Shown here one piece after another: positions 44,062-53,934 of a stretch of 64,000 nucleotides of DNA; within the stretch, counting starts at the first letter, position 1; every line of letters begins with the position of its first letter. The stretch is taken from assembly GCA_003963145.1 (NCBI GenBank), contig RXJJ01000009.1:25733-89732 (forward strand). Direction: 5' to 3'. The DNA comes from Bradyrhizobiaceae bacterium (lineage in GTDB: Bacteria; Pseudomonadota; Alphaproteobacteria; Rhizobiales; Xanthobacteraceae). The position numbers and the translations under genes were made by a program. The notes under the pieces were generated by a model. It had not been told where the DNA came from, made no database searches, and saw nothing but the letters and a program-made list of their open reading frames with translations.

Positions 44062-44502
44062 CTATTGCGCCGGCGGCCCCGGCGGCTTGATCACCTGCGG
44101 GCGGCCGTTTTCGTCGATGGACACATAGGTGAAATTGCCATCGGTCACGAGAATGGTGCCGCTCTCGCCGCGACGCTGCACCCATGCCTCGATATGCACC
44201 GTGATCGAGGTTCGTCCGATATGGACCGTCGAGCCATAGACCGAGACGAGATCGCCGACATAAACGGGTTTGCGAAACGTCATCGCCTCGATGGCGACCG
44301 TCACATTGCGCGACATCGTGGTCTTGTAGGCGAACACGCTTCCCGCGATGTCCATCTGGCTCAGCAGCCAGCCGCCGAAAATATCGCCGTTCTGGTTGGT
44401 ATCCGCCGGCATCGCCAGCGTGCGGATGGACAGTTCGCCGTAGGGTTCGGTGGGAGGATTGGGGCGAGCGGGCGTGGTGCCCGTGACTGGCGCATCCGTC
44501 AT
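44062..44502 (-). CDS. Acyl-CoA thioesterase (hotdog fold, YciA-like)
   Basis: 'SIRTLAMPADTNQNGDIFGGWLLSQMDIAGSVFAYKTT'. Confidence 0.92.
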   Translation of the reverse strand: MTDAPVTGTTPARPNPPTEPYGELSIRTLAMPADTNQNGDIFGGWLLSQMDIAGSVFAYKTTMSRNVTVAIEAMTFRKPVYVGDLVSVYGSTVHIGRTSITVHIEAWVQRRGESGTILVTDGNFTYVSIDENGRPQVIKPPGPPAQ

Positions 44503-44530
44503 CTTTGAATATCCGTCAAGATCATCAGGT

Positions 44531-46615
44531 TTATCGAAAGGTCAGCCAGCCGGCGTCCGGCTTGAAACGGTCGCCATAAAGCTGCACAAGCGCGGCAAGT
44601 GCGTTGGAGACGTTCTCCGGTCCGCGGGTGCGCGCGTAGTTCAGCGGGCCGCCGCGGAACGGCGCGTAACCCGTGCCGAAGATCATCGCGCCGTCCACCA
44701 CGTCGGCATTGTCCACGATGCCCTCGCGCAGGCAGGCGACGCAGACATTCGACATCGGCAGGATCAGCCGGTCGATCATGTCGTCGGTTGGCGGCGCTGC
44801 AAGCGGGCCTTTTTGCACCTTGCCGTTCTTCCAGTCGTAGAAGCCCTTGCCGGTCTTGCGGCCGAGTTCGCCCTTGGCGACTTTCTCGCGCAGCCACGCC
44901 GGGGCCGGCGGCAGCGCCTCACCGAAACGCTCGCGCAACTCGTCGCCGACCGCAAGGCAGATATCGAGGCCGACCTGATCGGCAAGCTCGATCGGACCCA
45001 TCGGCATGCCGAACTTCTCGGCGGCGGCGTCGATGGTGGTCTTGTCGATCTTCTCGTCCATCATCACCATCGCTTCCAGCATGTACGGCGTCAGCGCCCG
45101 GTTGACGAGGAAGCCCGGCGAGCTCTTCACCGGCAGCGGCAGGCGGTCGATGCCGCCGACGAATTTCATCGCGGTCGCCAGCGCGCCCTGGTCGACACCG
45201 TCATGGCTGACGACCTCGACCAGCTGCAGGCGCGACACCGGATTGAAGAAATGCAGGCCGAGCAGGCGCTCCGGATTTTTCAGCGTGGTGCGCAGATCCT
45301 GCAGCGGAATGCTGGAGGTGTTGGTGGCGAGAATGGCGCCGGGCTTCATCACCGCCTCGACACCGGCATAGACTTTCTGTTTCAAAGTCAGCTTTTCCGG
45401 CACCGCCTCGATGATGAGATCGGCGTTGCGCGCGCCGTCGCCGTTCAGATCCGGAATCAGGCGGTCGAGCGCGTCGCGCACGCCGATCTTCTTGCGGATC
45501 ACCTTGCCGTAGAGATCGGCCGCGCGCTTCATCGCGCCCGCGATCGGCTCCGGCTTCATGTCGGCCAGGGTCACGCGAAGACCGCGATTGGCGCACCAGG
45601 CGGCGATGTCGCCGCCCATCGCGCCCGCGCCGATGACGTGAACATGCCGGATCGTGTTCTTGCCGCCGGCGAGCTTTTTCATCTCGTCGCGCAGGAAGAA
45701 CACACGAATGAGATTCCGCGCCGTCGGCGTCACCATCAATTTGGCGAAGGATGGCTGCTCGGCGGCGAGCATGTCCTTGCGGCTGCCGCCATGACGCTCC
45801 CACAGGTCGATCAGCGCATAAGGCGCGGGATAATGATCCTGCGGCGCGGTCTTGTTCGCCTGCGCGCGCATGCGCGAGCCAAGCAGTCCCCGCACCGGCG
45901 CGAAATTCAGGATGCTGACCAGCGCACCCGGTTTGTTGCGGCGCAGGCGGCCGAAGATCGCGTCCTTCACCGCGCCCCGAACATGACGCTCCTGCGTCAC
46001 CGCATCGACAAGGCCGAGCGACTTCGCCTTGCGCGCGTCGATGGTTTTGCCCGTGAGCATCATCGTCATCGCCTCGACGGGATTGACGAGATGGGCGAAG
46101 CGCGCGGTGCCGCCGAAGCCGGGATGCAGGCCGAGCAGCACTTCGGGGAAACCGAAACGGGCGTCGTCGATGGCGATGCGAGCATGGCAGGCGAGCACCA
46201 GTTCAAGCCCGCCGCCGAGGCAGAAGCCGTGGATCACCGCGACGGTCGGAATTTTCAGAGCCTCGAAACGGTCGAGAATCCCGTGAACGCGGCCGATGGC
46301 GCTCTGAACCGTCGCCTCGTCGTTCAGCCCCTTGAACTCGTTGATGTCCGCGCCCGCGACGAAACCGGACTTCTTGGCCGAGCGCAGCACGATACCGGCA
46401 GGGCGGTCAGTCTCCATCGCCGTGACGATGGACGCGAATTCCTCCAGCACTTCGGTCGAGAGCGTGTTGGCGCTGGTGCCGGCGCGGTCGATCAGAACCC
46501 ACGCGATGCCGTCCTCGTCGCGCGTCACCTTGAAGTTCTTGTAAGGCCCGGCGACCGGCTCGGGTCCGAGTTCGAGCACACGGTCCTTCAGGACGTTCAT
46601 GATTTTGCTGTCCAT
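44531..46615 (-). CDS. fadJ: Multifunctional fatty-acid oxidation protein (enoyl-CoA hydratase / 3-hydroxyacyl-CoA dehydrogenase)
   Basis: Crotonase part 'GFVAGADINEF ... HGFCLGGGLELVLACHARIA' plus HADH 'VHVIGAGAMGGDIAAWCANRG ... LGLHFFNPV'. Confidence 0.93.
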   Translation of the reverse strand: MDSKIMNVLKDRVLELGPEPVAGPYKNFKVTRDEDGIAWVLIDRAGTSANTLSTEVLEEFASIVTAMETDRPAGIVLRSAKKSGFVAGADINEFKGLNDEATVQSAIGRVHGILDRFEALKIPTVAVIHGFCLGGGLELVLACHARIAIDDARFGFPEVLLGLHPGFGGTARFAHLVNPVEAMTMMLTGKTIDARKAKSLGLVDAVTQERHVRGAVKDAIFGRLRRNKPGALVSILNFAPVRGLLGSRMRAQANKTAPQDHYPAPYALIDLWERHGGSRKDMLAAEQPSFAKLMVTPTARNLIRVFFLRDEMKKLAGGKNTIRHVHVIGAGAMGGDIAAWCANRGLRVTLADMKPEPIAGAMKRAADLYGKVIRKKIGVRDALDRLIPDLNGDGARNADLIIEAVPEKLTLKQKVYAGVEAVMKPGAILATNTSSIPLQDLRTTLKNPERLLGLHFFNPVSRLQLVEVVSHDGVDQGALATAMKFVGGIDRLPLPVKSSPGFLVNRALTPYMLEAMVMMDEKIDKTTIDAAAEKFGMPMGPIELADQVGLDICLAVGDELRERFGEALPPAPAWLREKVAKGELGRKTGKGFYDWKNGKVQKGPLAAPPTDDMIDRLILPMSNVCVACLREGIVDNADVVDGAMIFGTGYAPFRGGPLNYARTRGPENVSNALAALVQLYGDRFKPDAGWLTFR

Positions 46616-46625
46616 GATCGTCCCC

Positions 46626-47909
46626 TTAAACCGTTTCGATCAGCATGGCGCCGCCGAGGCCACCGCCGATGCATTCCGTTGCGATGCCGCGTTTGGTGCC
46701 GAGCCGCTTCATCGCGTTGACCAGATGCAGCACGATGCGATTGCCGCTGGTGCCGACCGGATGGCCGAGGCTGATGGCGCCGCCGTCGACATTGAGTCTG
46801 GCGCGGTCGATCTCGCCCGCCGCACCGCTGAGGCCAAGCACCTCGCGGCAGAACTTGTCGTCCTTCCACGCCGCGAGACAGGCCAGCAATTGCGAGGCGA
46901 ACGCCTCGTTGATTTCCCAGGTCTCGATGTCCTGCAATGTCAGATTGTGCTTCTTCAGAAGCTTGGTCGCCGACAGCACCGGCCCGAAGCCCATGATGGA
47001 CGGATCGAGGCCCGCCCACGCGCTGTCGGTGATGACGGCTTTCGGCGTCAGCCCGTGTTTCTTCACCGCGTCTTCGGAAGCGAGAATGGTCCAGCACGCG
47101 CCGTCGGTGATCTGCGAGGAATTGCCCGCCGTCACCTGCCCCCACGGCCGCTCGAACGCCGGCTTGAGCTTGGCGAGCTTGTCCATCGACGAATCCGGCC
47201 GCACGCCGTCATCGTGATCGTAGAACTTGCCATCCCGCGCGAAGGCGGTCTCGATCTCGTTTTTCAGAAAGCCCTGCGACTGCGCGTTGGCGAGACGCTT
47301 GTGGCTCTCGACGGCGTAGGCGTCCGCCTCCTCGCGCGTCACGCCCATCAGATGCGCGACGACCTCGGCGGTCTGGCCCATGTTGAGTTCGGTGACGGGA
47401 TCGGTCAGCCCGCGCTCGAGCCCAATGATCGGCTTGAAGAATGAGGGCCGCACGCCGAGGATCGCACTCAGCCGCGCCATCGCGGTGCGCGCGCTCATGA
47501 GTTTTGCGAACCAGCGCACGCCGGAGGCGGGATAGACCAGCGGCGCGTAGCTCAGCGCCTCGGTGCCGCCCGCGAGAATCATGTCGGCGTCACCGGCCTC
47601 GATGTAGCGGTACGCCGTATCGATCGACTGCATGCCCGAACCGCAATTGATCTGCACGGTGAAGGCGACCATGTCCTCGCCCATGCCGAGCCGCAGCGCG
47701 GCGACGCGCGCCGGATTCATCTCGTCGGCGATGACGTTGACGCAGCCGAGGATGACCTGATCGAACGCTTCCGGCGCAAAGGGCTGGCGCGCGAGAAGCG
47801 GACGCCCCGCCTGCACCGCGAGATCGACCGGGGTGAATGGTCCGGGTCCGCCTTGCGCCTTGAGAAACGGCGTGCGGCTGCCATCGATGATGTAAACGGG
47901 ACGCGCCAT
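46626..47909 (-). CDS. Acetyl-CoA C-acyltransferase (thiolase)
   Basis: 'VQINCGSGMQSIDTAYRYI', 'WEINEAFASQLLA', 'NVDGGAISLGHPVGTSGNRIV', 'CIGGGLGGAMLIE'. Confidence 0.95.
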   Translation of the reverse strand: MARPVYIIDGSRTPFLKAQGGPGPFTPVDLAVQAGRPLLARQPFAPEAFDQVILGCVNVIADEMNPARVAALRLGMGEDMVAFTVQINCGSGMQSIDTAYRYIEAGDADMILAGGTEALSYAPLVYPASGVRWFAKLMSARTAMARLSAILGVRPSFFKPIIGLERGLTDPVTELNMGQTAEVVAHLMGVTREEADAYAVESHKRLANAQSQGFLKNEIETAFARDGKFYDHDDGVRPDSSMDKLAKLKPAFERPWGQVTAGNSSQITDGACWTILASEDAVKKHGLTPKAVITDSAWAGLDPSIMGFGPVLSATKLLKKHNLTLQDIETWEINEAFASQLLACLAAWKDDKFCREVLGLSGAAGEIDRARLNVDGGAISLGHPVGTSGNRIVLHLVNAMKRLGTKRGIATECIGGGLGGAMLIETV

Positions 47910-50164
47910 CAGCTTGCTGCCCTTTCAGGGGAAGAATGCGTTTTCTTGTAGATCGGCGACAGCGCCTCGGGCGCGAAATCGTCGACTTCGACGACCTTCA
48001 TGACCGCCTCGTGCGCGGTCCTGATCGCGCCGGCCTCGTCCGCCGTGATGACGCCGCGTTTTACCGCCTCGTCGGGATCGCGGATACGCGCGGCGCGCAT
48101 TTTCTTCTCGATCGGCGCATTGGCGGTGACCAGCGCGAAGGCGCGCTCCAGCCGCGCGATCGGACCGTCGTCATTCGCGCCGGGCTCATAGAGTCCGGAG
48201 ATCAGACGGTCGCGCGCGGCGGAGGGCTCCAGCACCAGCTGCGCGCAGCGCTGCACCACTTTGTCGGACGGGCCGAGCCCGTTCGCGCCGAACGGCTGCA
48301 CGACGAATTTCAAAATCGCGGCGACAAAACGGTTCGGCAGATTCGCCAGCACTTCGGCGAAGCGATTTTCCATCGTGCGGATGCCGTTCGCCATCACCCA
48401 TTGCAGCGCCGGAAGATCGTCCTGCTGACGGCCCTCGTCCTCCCAGCGCTTGAGCGCGGCGGAGAGCAGATAAAGCTCGGAGAGAATGTCGCCGAGACGG
48501 GCGGACAGCATTTCCTTGCGTTTCAGCGCGCCGCCAAGCGTGAGAAACGCCATGTCGGCGGTGAGCGCGAAGGCGGTCGAATAGCGCGAGAGCTGGCGGT
48601 AATAGCCGGTCGCGGCGCCTGCGTCCGGCGCGGGCGCGAACACGCCGCCGGTCCAGCTACGGCCCCACGCGCGGAAGAAATTCGCAGCCGCGTGCCCGAC
48701 ATGATTCCAGAACGCGGTGTCGAAGGCCTCGAGCCCAGCCTGCTGGTCCGGATTGCCGATCGCTGTCATCTCCTTCAGGAGATAGGGATGCGCGCGCACC
48801 GAGCCCTGCCCGAACACGATCAAATTGCGGGTCAGGATGTTCGCGCCTTCCACCGTGATCGCCACCGGCACCGAGCGGTAGAGATTGCCCATGTAGTTCT
48901 GCGGCCCGTCGATGATCGCCTTGCCGCCGTGAATGTCCATCGCGTCGTCGGTGACAATGCGCAGCCGCTCGGTCGCATGCAGCTTCATGATGCCGGAGAT
49001 CACCGCCGGGTGCTTGCCCTGATTGAGCGCGGCGCAGGTCAGCCGCCGCGCCGCGTCGATCTGGTAGGCCGTGCCGGCAATGCGAGCCAGCGGCTCCTCG
49101 ATGCCCTCGAACTTGCCGATCGGAATATTGAACTGCTCACGGATGCGGGCATAGGCGCCGGCGGCGCGCGCACAATAAGCCGCGCCGGATGCGGATTGCG
49201 AAGGCAGCGAAATGCCGCGCCCTGCCGCGAGCGCGCTCATCAGCATCTTCCAGCCCTGGCCGATGCGCTCCTGCCCGCCGATGACGTAATCGAGCGGAAT
49301 GAAAACATCCTTGCCCCAGTTCGGGCCGTTCTGGAACACCTGCATCGCGGGAAAATGACGGCGACCGATACTGACGCCCGGCAGATGGGTCGGGATCAAC
49401 GCCACCGTAATGCCGAGCTGCTCCTCGTTGCCGATCAGGTGATCAGGGTCGCTTGCCTTGAAGGCAAGGCCGAGCAATGTCGCGACCGGACCGAGCGTGA
49501 TGTAACGCTTGTGCCAGTTGAGGCGCAGGCCGAGGACCTCCTTGCCCTCGAACGTGCCCTTGCAGATCACGCCGGTATCGATCATCGAGGCCGCGTCCGA
49601 TCCGGCCTCCGGACTGGTCAGGCCGAAGCAGGGAATTTCGCGCCCGTCCGCGAGACCCGGCAGCCATTTGTTCTGCTGCTCTTTGGTGCCGAACCGCATC
49701 AGAAGCTCACCCGGCCCGAGCGAATTGGGCACCATCACCGTGACGGCGGCAGTAACCGAACGCGAGGAGATTTTCCGGATCACTTCGGAATGCGCGAAGG
49801 GCGAAAAGCCGAGACCGCCGAATTCCTTCGGAATGATCATGCCGAGAAATTTGTTGTGCCGGATGAAATCCCACACTTCGGGCGGCAGATCGCGCCAATC
49901 CCAGTTGACTTTCCAGTCGTCCACCATGGCGCAGAGTTCGTCGACCGGACCGTTCAGAAACGCGGTTTCCTCATCGGTCAGTTTGGCGGAGGGATAGGCC
50001 AGAAGCTTTGCCCAGTCGGGATTGCCGGTGAAAAGATCGGCGTCCCACCAAACGTCCCCCGCCTCAAGCGCCTCGCGCTCGGTATCGGACATCGAGGGCA
50101 GCACCCTGTGCGCCCATGCGAAAATCGGCTTGGTGAGGACATCGCGGCGGAAGGAGAAGCTCAT
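47909..50164 (-). CDS. fadE: Acyl-CoA dehydrogenase, FadE-type
   Basis: About 751 aa. 'MIIPKEFGGLGFSPFAHSEVIRKISSRSVTAAVTVMVPNSLGPGELLMRFGT', 'CFGLTSPEAGSDAASM', 'DDAMDIHGGKAIIDGPQNYMGNLYRSVPVAITVEGANILTRNLIVFGQGSVRAHPY'. The ORF extends to 50209. Confidence 0.94.
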   Translation of the reverse strand: MSFSFRRDVLTKPIFAWAHRVLPSMSDTEREALEAGDVWWDADLFTGNPDWAKLLAYPSAKLTDEETAFLNGPVDELCAMVDDWKVNWDWRDLPPEVWDFIRHNKFLGMIIPKEFGGLGFSPFAHSEVIRKISSRSVTAAVTVMVPNSLGPGELLMRFGTKEQQNKWLPGLADGREIPCFGLTSPEAGSDAASMIDTGVICKGTFEGKEVLGLRLNWHKRYITLGPVATLLGLAFKASDPDHLIGNEEQLGITVALIPTHLPGVSIGRRHFPAMQVFQNGPNWGKDVFIPLDYVIGGQERIGQGWKMLMSALAAGRGISLPSQSASGAAYCARAAGAYARIREQFNIPIGKFEGIEEPLARIAGTAYQIDAARRLTCAALNQGKHPAVISGIMKLHATERLRIVTDDAMDIHGGKAIIDGPQNYMGNLYRSVPVAITVEGANILTRNLIVFGQGSVRAHPYLLKEMTAIGNPDQQAGLEAFDTAFWNHVGHAAANFFRAWGRSWTGGVFAPAPDAGAATGYYRQLSRYSTAFALTADMAFLTLGGALKRKEMLSARLGDILSELYLLSAALKRWEDEGRQQDDLPALQWVMANGIRTMENRFAEVLANLPNRFVAAILKFVVQPFGANGLGPSDKVVQRCAQLVLEPSAARDRLISGLYEPGANDDGPIARLERAFALVTANAPIEKKMRAARIRDPDEAVKRGVITADEAGAIRTAHEAVMKVVEVDDFAPEALSPIYKKTHSSPERAAS

Positions 50165-50190
50165 GGGACGATCCTCTTTCTCCAAAACGG

Positions 50191-50220
50191 CCAATCGGAC
50201 GGCAACCAATCGGGCGGCAG
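50191..50220. repeat. Tandem 15-bp direct repeat upstream of fadE
   Basis: ccaatcggacggcaa / ccaatcgggcggcag (13/15 identical), 27-56 nt upstream of the fadE start. Confidence 0.45.
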
Positions 50221-50402
50221 ATAGCCGTTATCCGACTCCTCAGCGGCTGACAATTCCTGACATCAGGGTATCGGGCTCAATTGGCCGTGCATATCTACTG
50301 GGCGGGCGGATCTGAAATACGCTCGTCACATTATATATGAAATCCCACACACCGCAGGTAGTGCAATCGACAGGTATTTCCAGCGTTCCGATCGAATGGT
50401 TG

Positions 50403-51020
50403 TCAGGTCGGCCGTAGCATTTCGAACATCGCGTCGGGCCGGATTTCGGCATAATCGCCGGCGCGGCCGGCGCGCAAAACCGGATGCGCCAGAGCTGTCT
50501 GATACACGCCGTCGACAATCAGCCGGCTGTCGATATGGACCGCGACAACCTCGCCGAGCGCGAGCCACGCCTGCGCCTTGACGCCATCGGCGCCCTGATG
50601 TTGCACGATCTGAGCAAGTTTGCACTCGAACGACACCAGGCTCTCGCCGACACGCGGCACGTTCACGATCCGCGAGGGCACCTCGGTCAATCCGGCAAGT
50701 TCGAATTCGTCCACGCCGTGCGGCACGCTCGCGGATGTGACGTTCATCTGCTCGGCGACATGCTTCGTCACCAGATTCCAGACAAACTCCTTCGTCTCGG
50801 ACACGTTGGCGATGGTGTCTTTCCATGCGGTCGAGGAAAATCCGATGATCGGCGGATGGTAATTGAAGGCATTGAAGAAGCTGTAGGGCGCGAGGTTGAC
50901 CTGCCCTTTTGCGTCGCGCGACGAAATCCAGCCGATCGGGCGCGGTCCGACAATGGCGTTAAAGGGATCGTGCCGCAGGCCGTGCCCCTTCGAGGGTTCA
51001 TAGAAATGCATTTCGTTCAT
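50403..51020 (-). CDS. Flavin reductase-like (FMN-binding split barrel) protein
   Basis: 'HDPFNAIVGPRPIGWISSRDAKGQVNLAPYSFFNAFNYHPPIIGFSS', 'EFVWNLVTKHVAEQMNVTSA'. The ORF extends to 51101. Confidence 0.9.
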   Translation of the reverse strand: MNEMHFYEPSKGHGLRHDPFNAIVGPRPIGWISSRDAKGQVNLAPYSFFNAFNYHPPIIGFSSTAWKDTIANVSETKEFVWNLVTKHVAEQMNVTSASVPHGVDEFELAGLTEVPSRIVNVPRVGESLVSFECKLAQIVQHQGADGVKAQAWLALGEVVAVHIDSRLIVDGVYQTALAHPVLRAGRAGDYAEIRPDAMFEMLRPT

Positions 51021-51140
51021 CAGACCGTTCCCAAAACTCGATTTGTTCCATCGCAGATGTCGCAATTTAACCCGGGTTTCGCAAGGAACATGCATCGCCA
51101 CGCTCCGTTAACAGGGCGAACCTAACGCGAGGAGATCATC

Positions 51141-51356
51141 ATGGGTGCTGTTACCGACAAGATCAAAGGAACGACCAACGAAGCCGTCGGCAAGGCCAAG
51201 CAGGGTATCGGCGAGGCGACTGGCGACGCGAAACTTCGCGGCGAAGGCGCCGTGCAGGAAGCCAAGGGCCATGGCCAGAAGGCTGTTGGCGACGCCAAGG
51301 ATGCGGCGAAGGAAGCCGTCAACAAGGCGGCCGAGCTTGCCAATCGCAAGCTCTGA
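51141..51356 (+). CDS. CsbD family stress-response protein
   Basis: 71 aa: '[62 protein letters not shown]'. Confidence 0.93.
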   Translation: MGAVTDKIKGTTNEAVGKAKQGIGEATGDAKLRGEGAVQEAKGHGQKAVGDAKDAAKEAVNKAAELANRKL

Positions 51357-51381
51357 GAGAAAAGCAAAACTGGAGAAAAAG

Positions 51382-51407
51382 TCGGCCTTTCGGGGCCGAT
51401 TTTTTTG
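51382..51407 (+). terminator. Rho-independent terminator after csbD-like gene
   Basis: TCGGCC-tttcgg-GGCCGA followed by TTTTTTT. Confidence 0.85.
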
Positions 51408-51633
51408 TTCAAAAACAGCCCCAAACGGGGTGCTTTTTAAGGTCACTATTTTGGAAAGATAGCTGTCTTGCTCATCAAGTAAATCTTTACCTAGCTATTT
51501 CACGCAAACGCAATTCCCCGCCCTTAATCCATAGGGATACGGCGTCTCAGGACTGCGAGTTATTTCATCGCATTCGGAGCGACGAGACTGGACAGAAGTG
51601 AACAAACACTCGCCGGTCGCTGGGGAGCGATAA

Positions 51634-53511
51634 ATGTCCATCGCGCAGATGATGAAAGACCTCGACGCCGGTCTGAAGCAGACCGGCCAGGACTTTCTGC
51701 ATCAAGGAAAAATTCCCGGGAATACCCGCCCCGGCAACCACAGCCTGCGCCGCAAGCTGTTCATAGGCCTGAGCATCGCCATCGTCTGCACCAGCGTTCT
51801 CGCGGCAAATGTGATCCTCCGCTCTTACGACGACTATAAACTCGCGCGGAAAAACCTTCGGGAGATCGAAACCTACCGGCTGATCCTCGACGTAGCCAAT
51901 GTTCTTTCCGCCGAACGCGGGCCATCCAACAGCGTGCTGGGCGCGGATATTCTCGCCGACAGCGCGCTGCAGGCCAATCTCAGCGAATTCAGGACGCGCA
52001 GCGACGCCGCACTCGACCGGTTGTCGAGCCTCTACCGCGACGCCAGCGGCCCGCATCCGCTCGTCCCGGCAATCCTGCTCAATCCCGTACGTCAGCAGCT
52101 TGCATTCGCACGCTCGCAAGTCGACAGCCTGACCGCCATTCCGCGCGGGATGCGGCCGCTCGAGGACGTGCAATCGGTCATTGAAAGCATGTTCAAGGTG
52201 ATCGACATTTTTCAGGCAGTGATCCGCTGGAAGGTGGCGACCCTGTCCAGTTCCAATCCCGGCCTTGCCGCAGCATTGCAGACCGGCCAGATGCTGGGGG
52301 ACCTGCGCGAATATGGCGGACGTCTGGCGTCGCAGATCATGGCACCCATCGCGGTCAACCAGAAAATTCCGCTGAGCAACCTGGTCGACAACAACCGCAC
52401 GCGCGGCCGGCTCGAACAAATCTGGCAGCTGATCGGCGGCGGCGATTCGATCGGCTATCGCGATCCTCTCCTCGCCAGCGCCCTCCACGAGGCTGACCGC
52501 CTTTTCTTCGGCGACGGGCTTCGGATGACGGACGCGCTGATCGCCCAGGGCCGGCTTTCCGGAAACTACACGATGAGCGCCGCGGACTACACCTCCAATT
52601 ATGTCCGCACGCTCGTGCCGCTCGAACGGCTGCGAACGACCTACCTCGACATCACGATCAAACAACTCGCGGCCGATCAAAACCGCGCGCTGGTCAAACT
52701 GTCATCGGCCATCGCTGTCACGACCATCATTCTCGCCATTCTGATCGGGCTCGTGCTGGTCGCCCAGAAATATATTTTCGGGCCGCTGCTGGTCGCGCGC
52801 GACGAGGTGATCAGTCTCGCCGAGGATCGCCCGACGGCGGCGCGTTCGACGCGGCGATACGCCAGCGAACTGAAAAGCCTGTTCGACGCCATCGACATTC
52901 TGCGAAACAATCTCGCCGAGCGCGCTTCGCTGACGCGGCAACTCAAGCATCAGGCCGAAACCGATGGCCTGACGGGCCTCATGAACCGGCGCGCGCTCGA
53001 CCTGATCGGCGAAAGCCAGACCAGCAATCAGGTGATGGCCAACGGCGTCTGCCTGATCCTGATGGATATCGATCACTTCAAGGCCATAAACGACACTCAC
53101 GGCCATCTGGTCGGCGATCAGGTTCTGAACGAAACGGTTTGCGTCGTTCGCAACATGCTGCGATCCGACGATATCTTTGCCCGTTACGGCGGGGAAGAAT
53201 TCATCCTCATGATTTCCGGCAACGATCTCGCCGCCAGTGTCGCGACGGCCAAGCGTATCCGGAGGACGCTGGAGGCTCATCCCATCCCGCTTCCCGATGG
53301 CGGCACACTCAACATCACCTCCAGCTTCGGCGTGGCGAGCGGTCATCTGGGGCGGCACGCGTGGCCGCGCCTGCTCGAGGCCGCCGACAAGGCGCTTTAT
53401 CGCGCCAAGGCGGACGGACGCAACTGCGTGCGCTTCGCGGCAAGCGACGAACCGGCTTTCGCTCCGGATCAGGACCAGCCGGCACCAGGCCGCCTCGCCG
53501 CCGCCGGTTGA
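51634..53511 (+). CDS. Membrane diguanylate cyclase (GGEEF) with large periplasmic sensor region
   Basis: Two TM helices flank about 300 aa; 'DIDHFKAINDTHGHLVGDQVL', 'RSDDIFARYGGEEFILMISG'. Confidence 0.93.
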   Translation: MSIAQMMKDLDAGLKQTGQDFLHQGKIPGNTRPGNHSLRRKLFIGLSIAIVCTSVLAANVILRSYDDYKLARKNLREIETYRLILDVANVLSAERGPSNSVLGADILADSALQANLSEFRTRSDAALDRLSSLYRDASGPHPLVPAILLNPVRQQLAFARSQVDSLTAIPRGMRPLEDVQSVIESMFKVIDIFQAVIRWKVATLSSSNPGLAAALQTGQMLGDLREYGGRLASQIMAPIAVNQKIPLSNLVDNNRTRGRLEQIWQLIGGGDSIGYRDPLLASALHEADRLFFGDGLRMTDALIAQGRLSGNYTMSAADYTSNYVRTLVPLERLRTTYLDITIKQLAADQNRALVKLSSAIAVTTIILAILIGLVLVAQKYIFGPLLVARDEVISLAEDRPTAARSTRRYASELKSLFDAIDILRNNLAERASLTRQLKHQAETDGLTGLMNRRALDLIGESQTSNQVMANGVCLILMDIDHFKAINDTHGHLVGDQVLNETVCVVRNMLRSDDIFARYGGEEFILMISGNDLAASVATAKRIRRTLEAHPIPLPDGGTLNITSSFGVASGHLGRHAWPRLLEAADKALYRAKADGRNCVRFAASDEPAFAPDQDQPAPGRLAAAG

Positions 53512-53520
53512 AGCGCCCGC

Positions 53521-53904
53521 TTAAAGCGCGCCTTCAGCCTTGAGAACTTCATGCGCAGCCTTGAACGCTTCCAGCCCCGCCGGAACGCCGCAATACGTCG
53601 TCGCATGGATCAGGACTTCCTTGATCTCATCAACAGTGACGCCATTGGTCAGCGCACCGCGCACATGGAGCTTGAGTTCGGCCGGTTTGCCGAGCGCGGT
53701 GAGCATCGCAAGATTGATCAGGCTGCGCGTCTTGCGGTCGAGACCGGGCCGCGACCAGGCATGGCCCCAGCACCATTCGGTCGTGATGGTCTGAAACGCC
53801 ATCATGAAATCGTCCGCCTTGGCAAGGCTGCCGTCGACATAATCCGTGCCGAGCACCTCGCGGCGCACTTTCAACCCTTTTTCAAATTGCTCGCTGCGGC
53901 TCAT
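53521..53904 (-). CDS. Carboxymuconolactone decarboxylase (AhpD-like) family protein
   Basis: 'WGHAWSRPGLDRKTRSLINLAMLTALGKPAELKLHVRGALTNGVTVDEIKEVLIHATTYCGVPAGLEAF'. Confidence 0.93.
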   Translation of the reverse strand: MSRSEQFEKGLKVRREVLGTDYVDGSLAKADDFMMAFQTITTEWCWGHAWSRPGLDRKTRSLINLAMLTALGKPAELKLHVRGALTNGVTVDEIKEVLIHATTYCGVPAGLEAFKAAHEVLKAEGAL

Positions 53905-53934
53905 TTGTTCGTCTCCCGGTGTTCGTGACAGTAT

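Noticed and set aside
44450-46720. 756-aa plus-strand ORF antisense to fadJ
   Set aside because: Shadow ORF; the fadJ frame carries clear crotonase and HADH motifs.
47936-50224. 762-aa plus-strand ORF antisense to fadE
   Set aside because: Low-complexity Arg/His-rich translation with no domain motifs; it mirrors codon bias of fadE.
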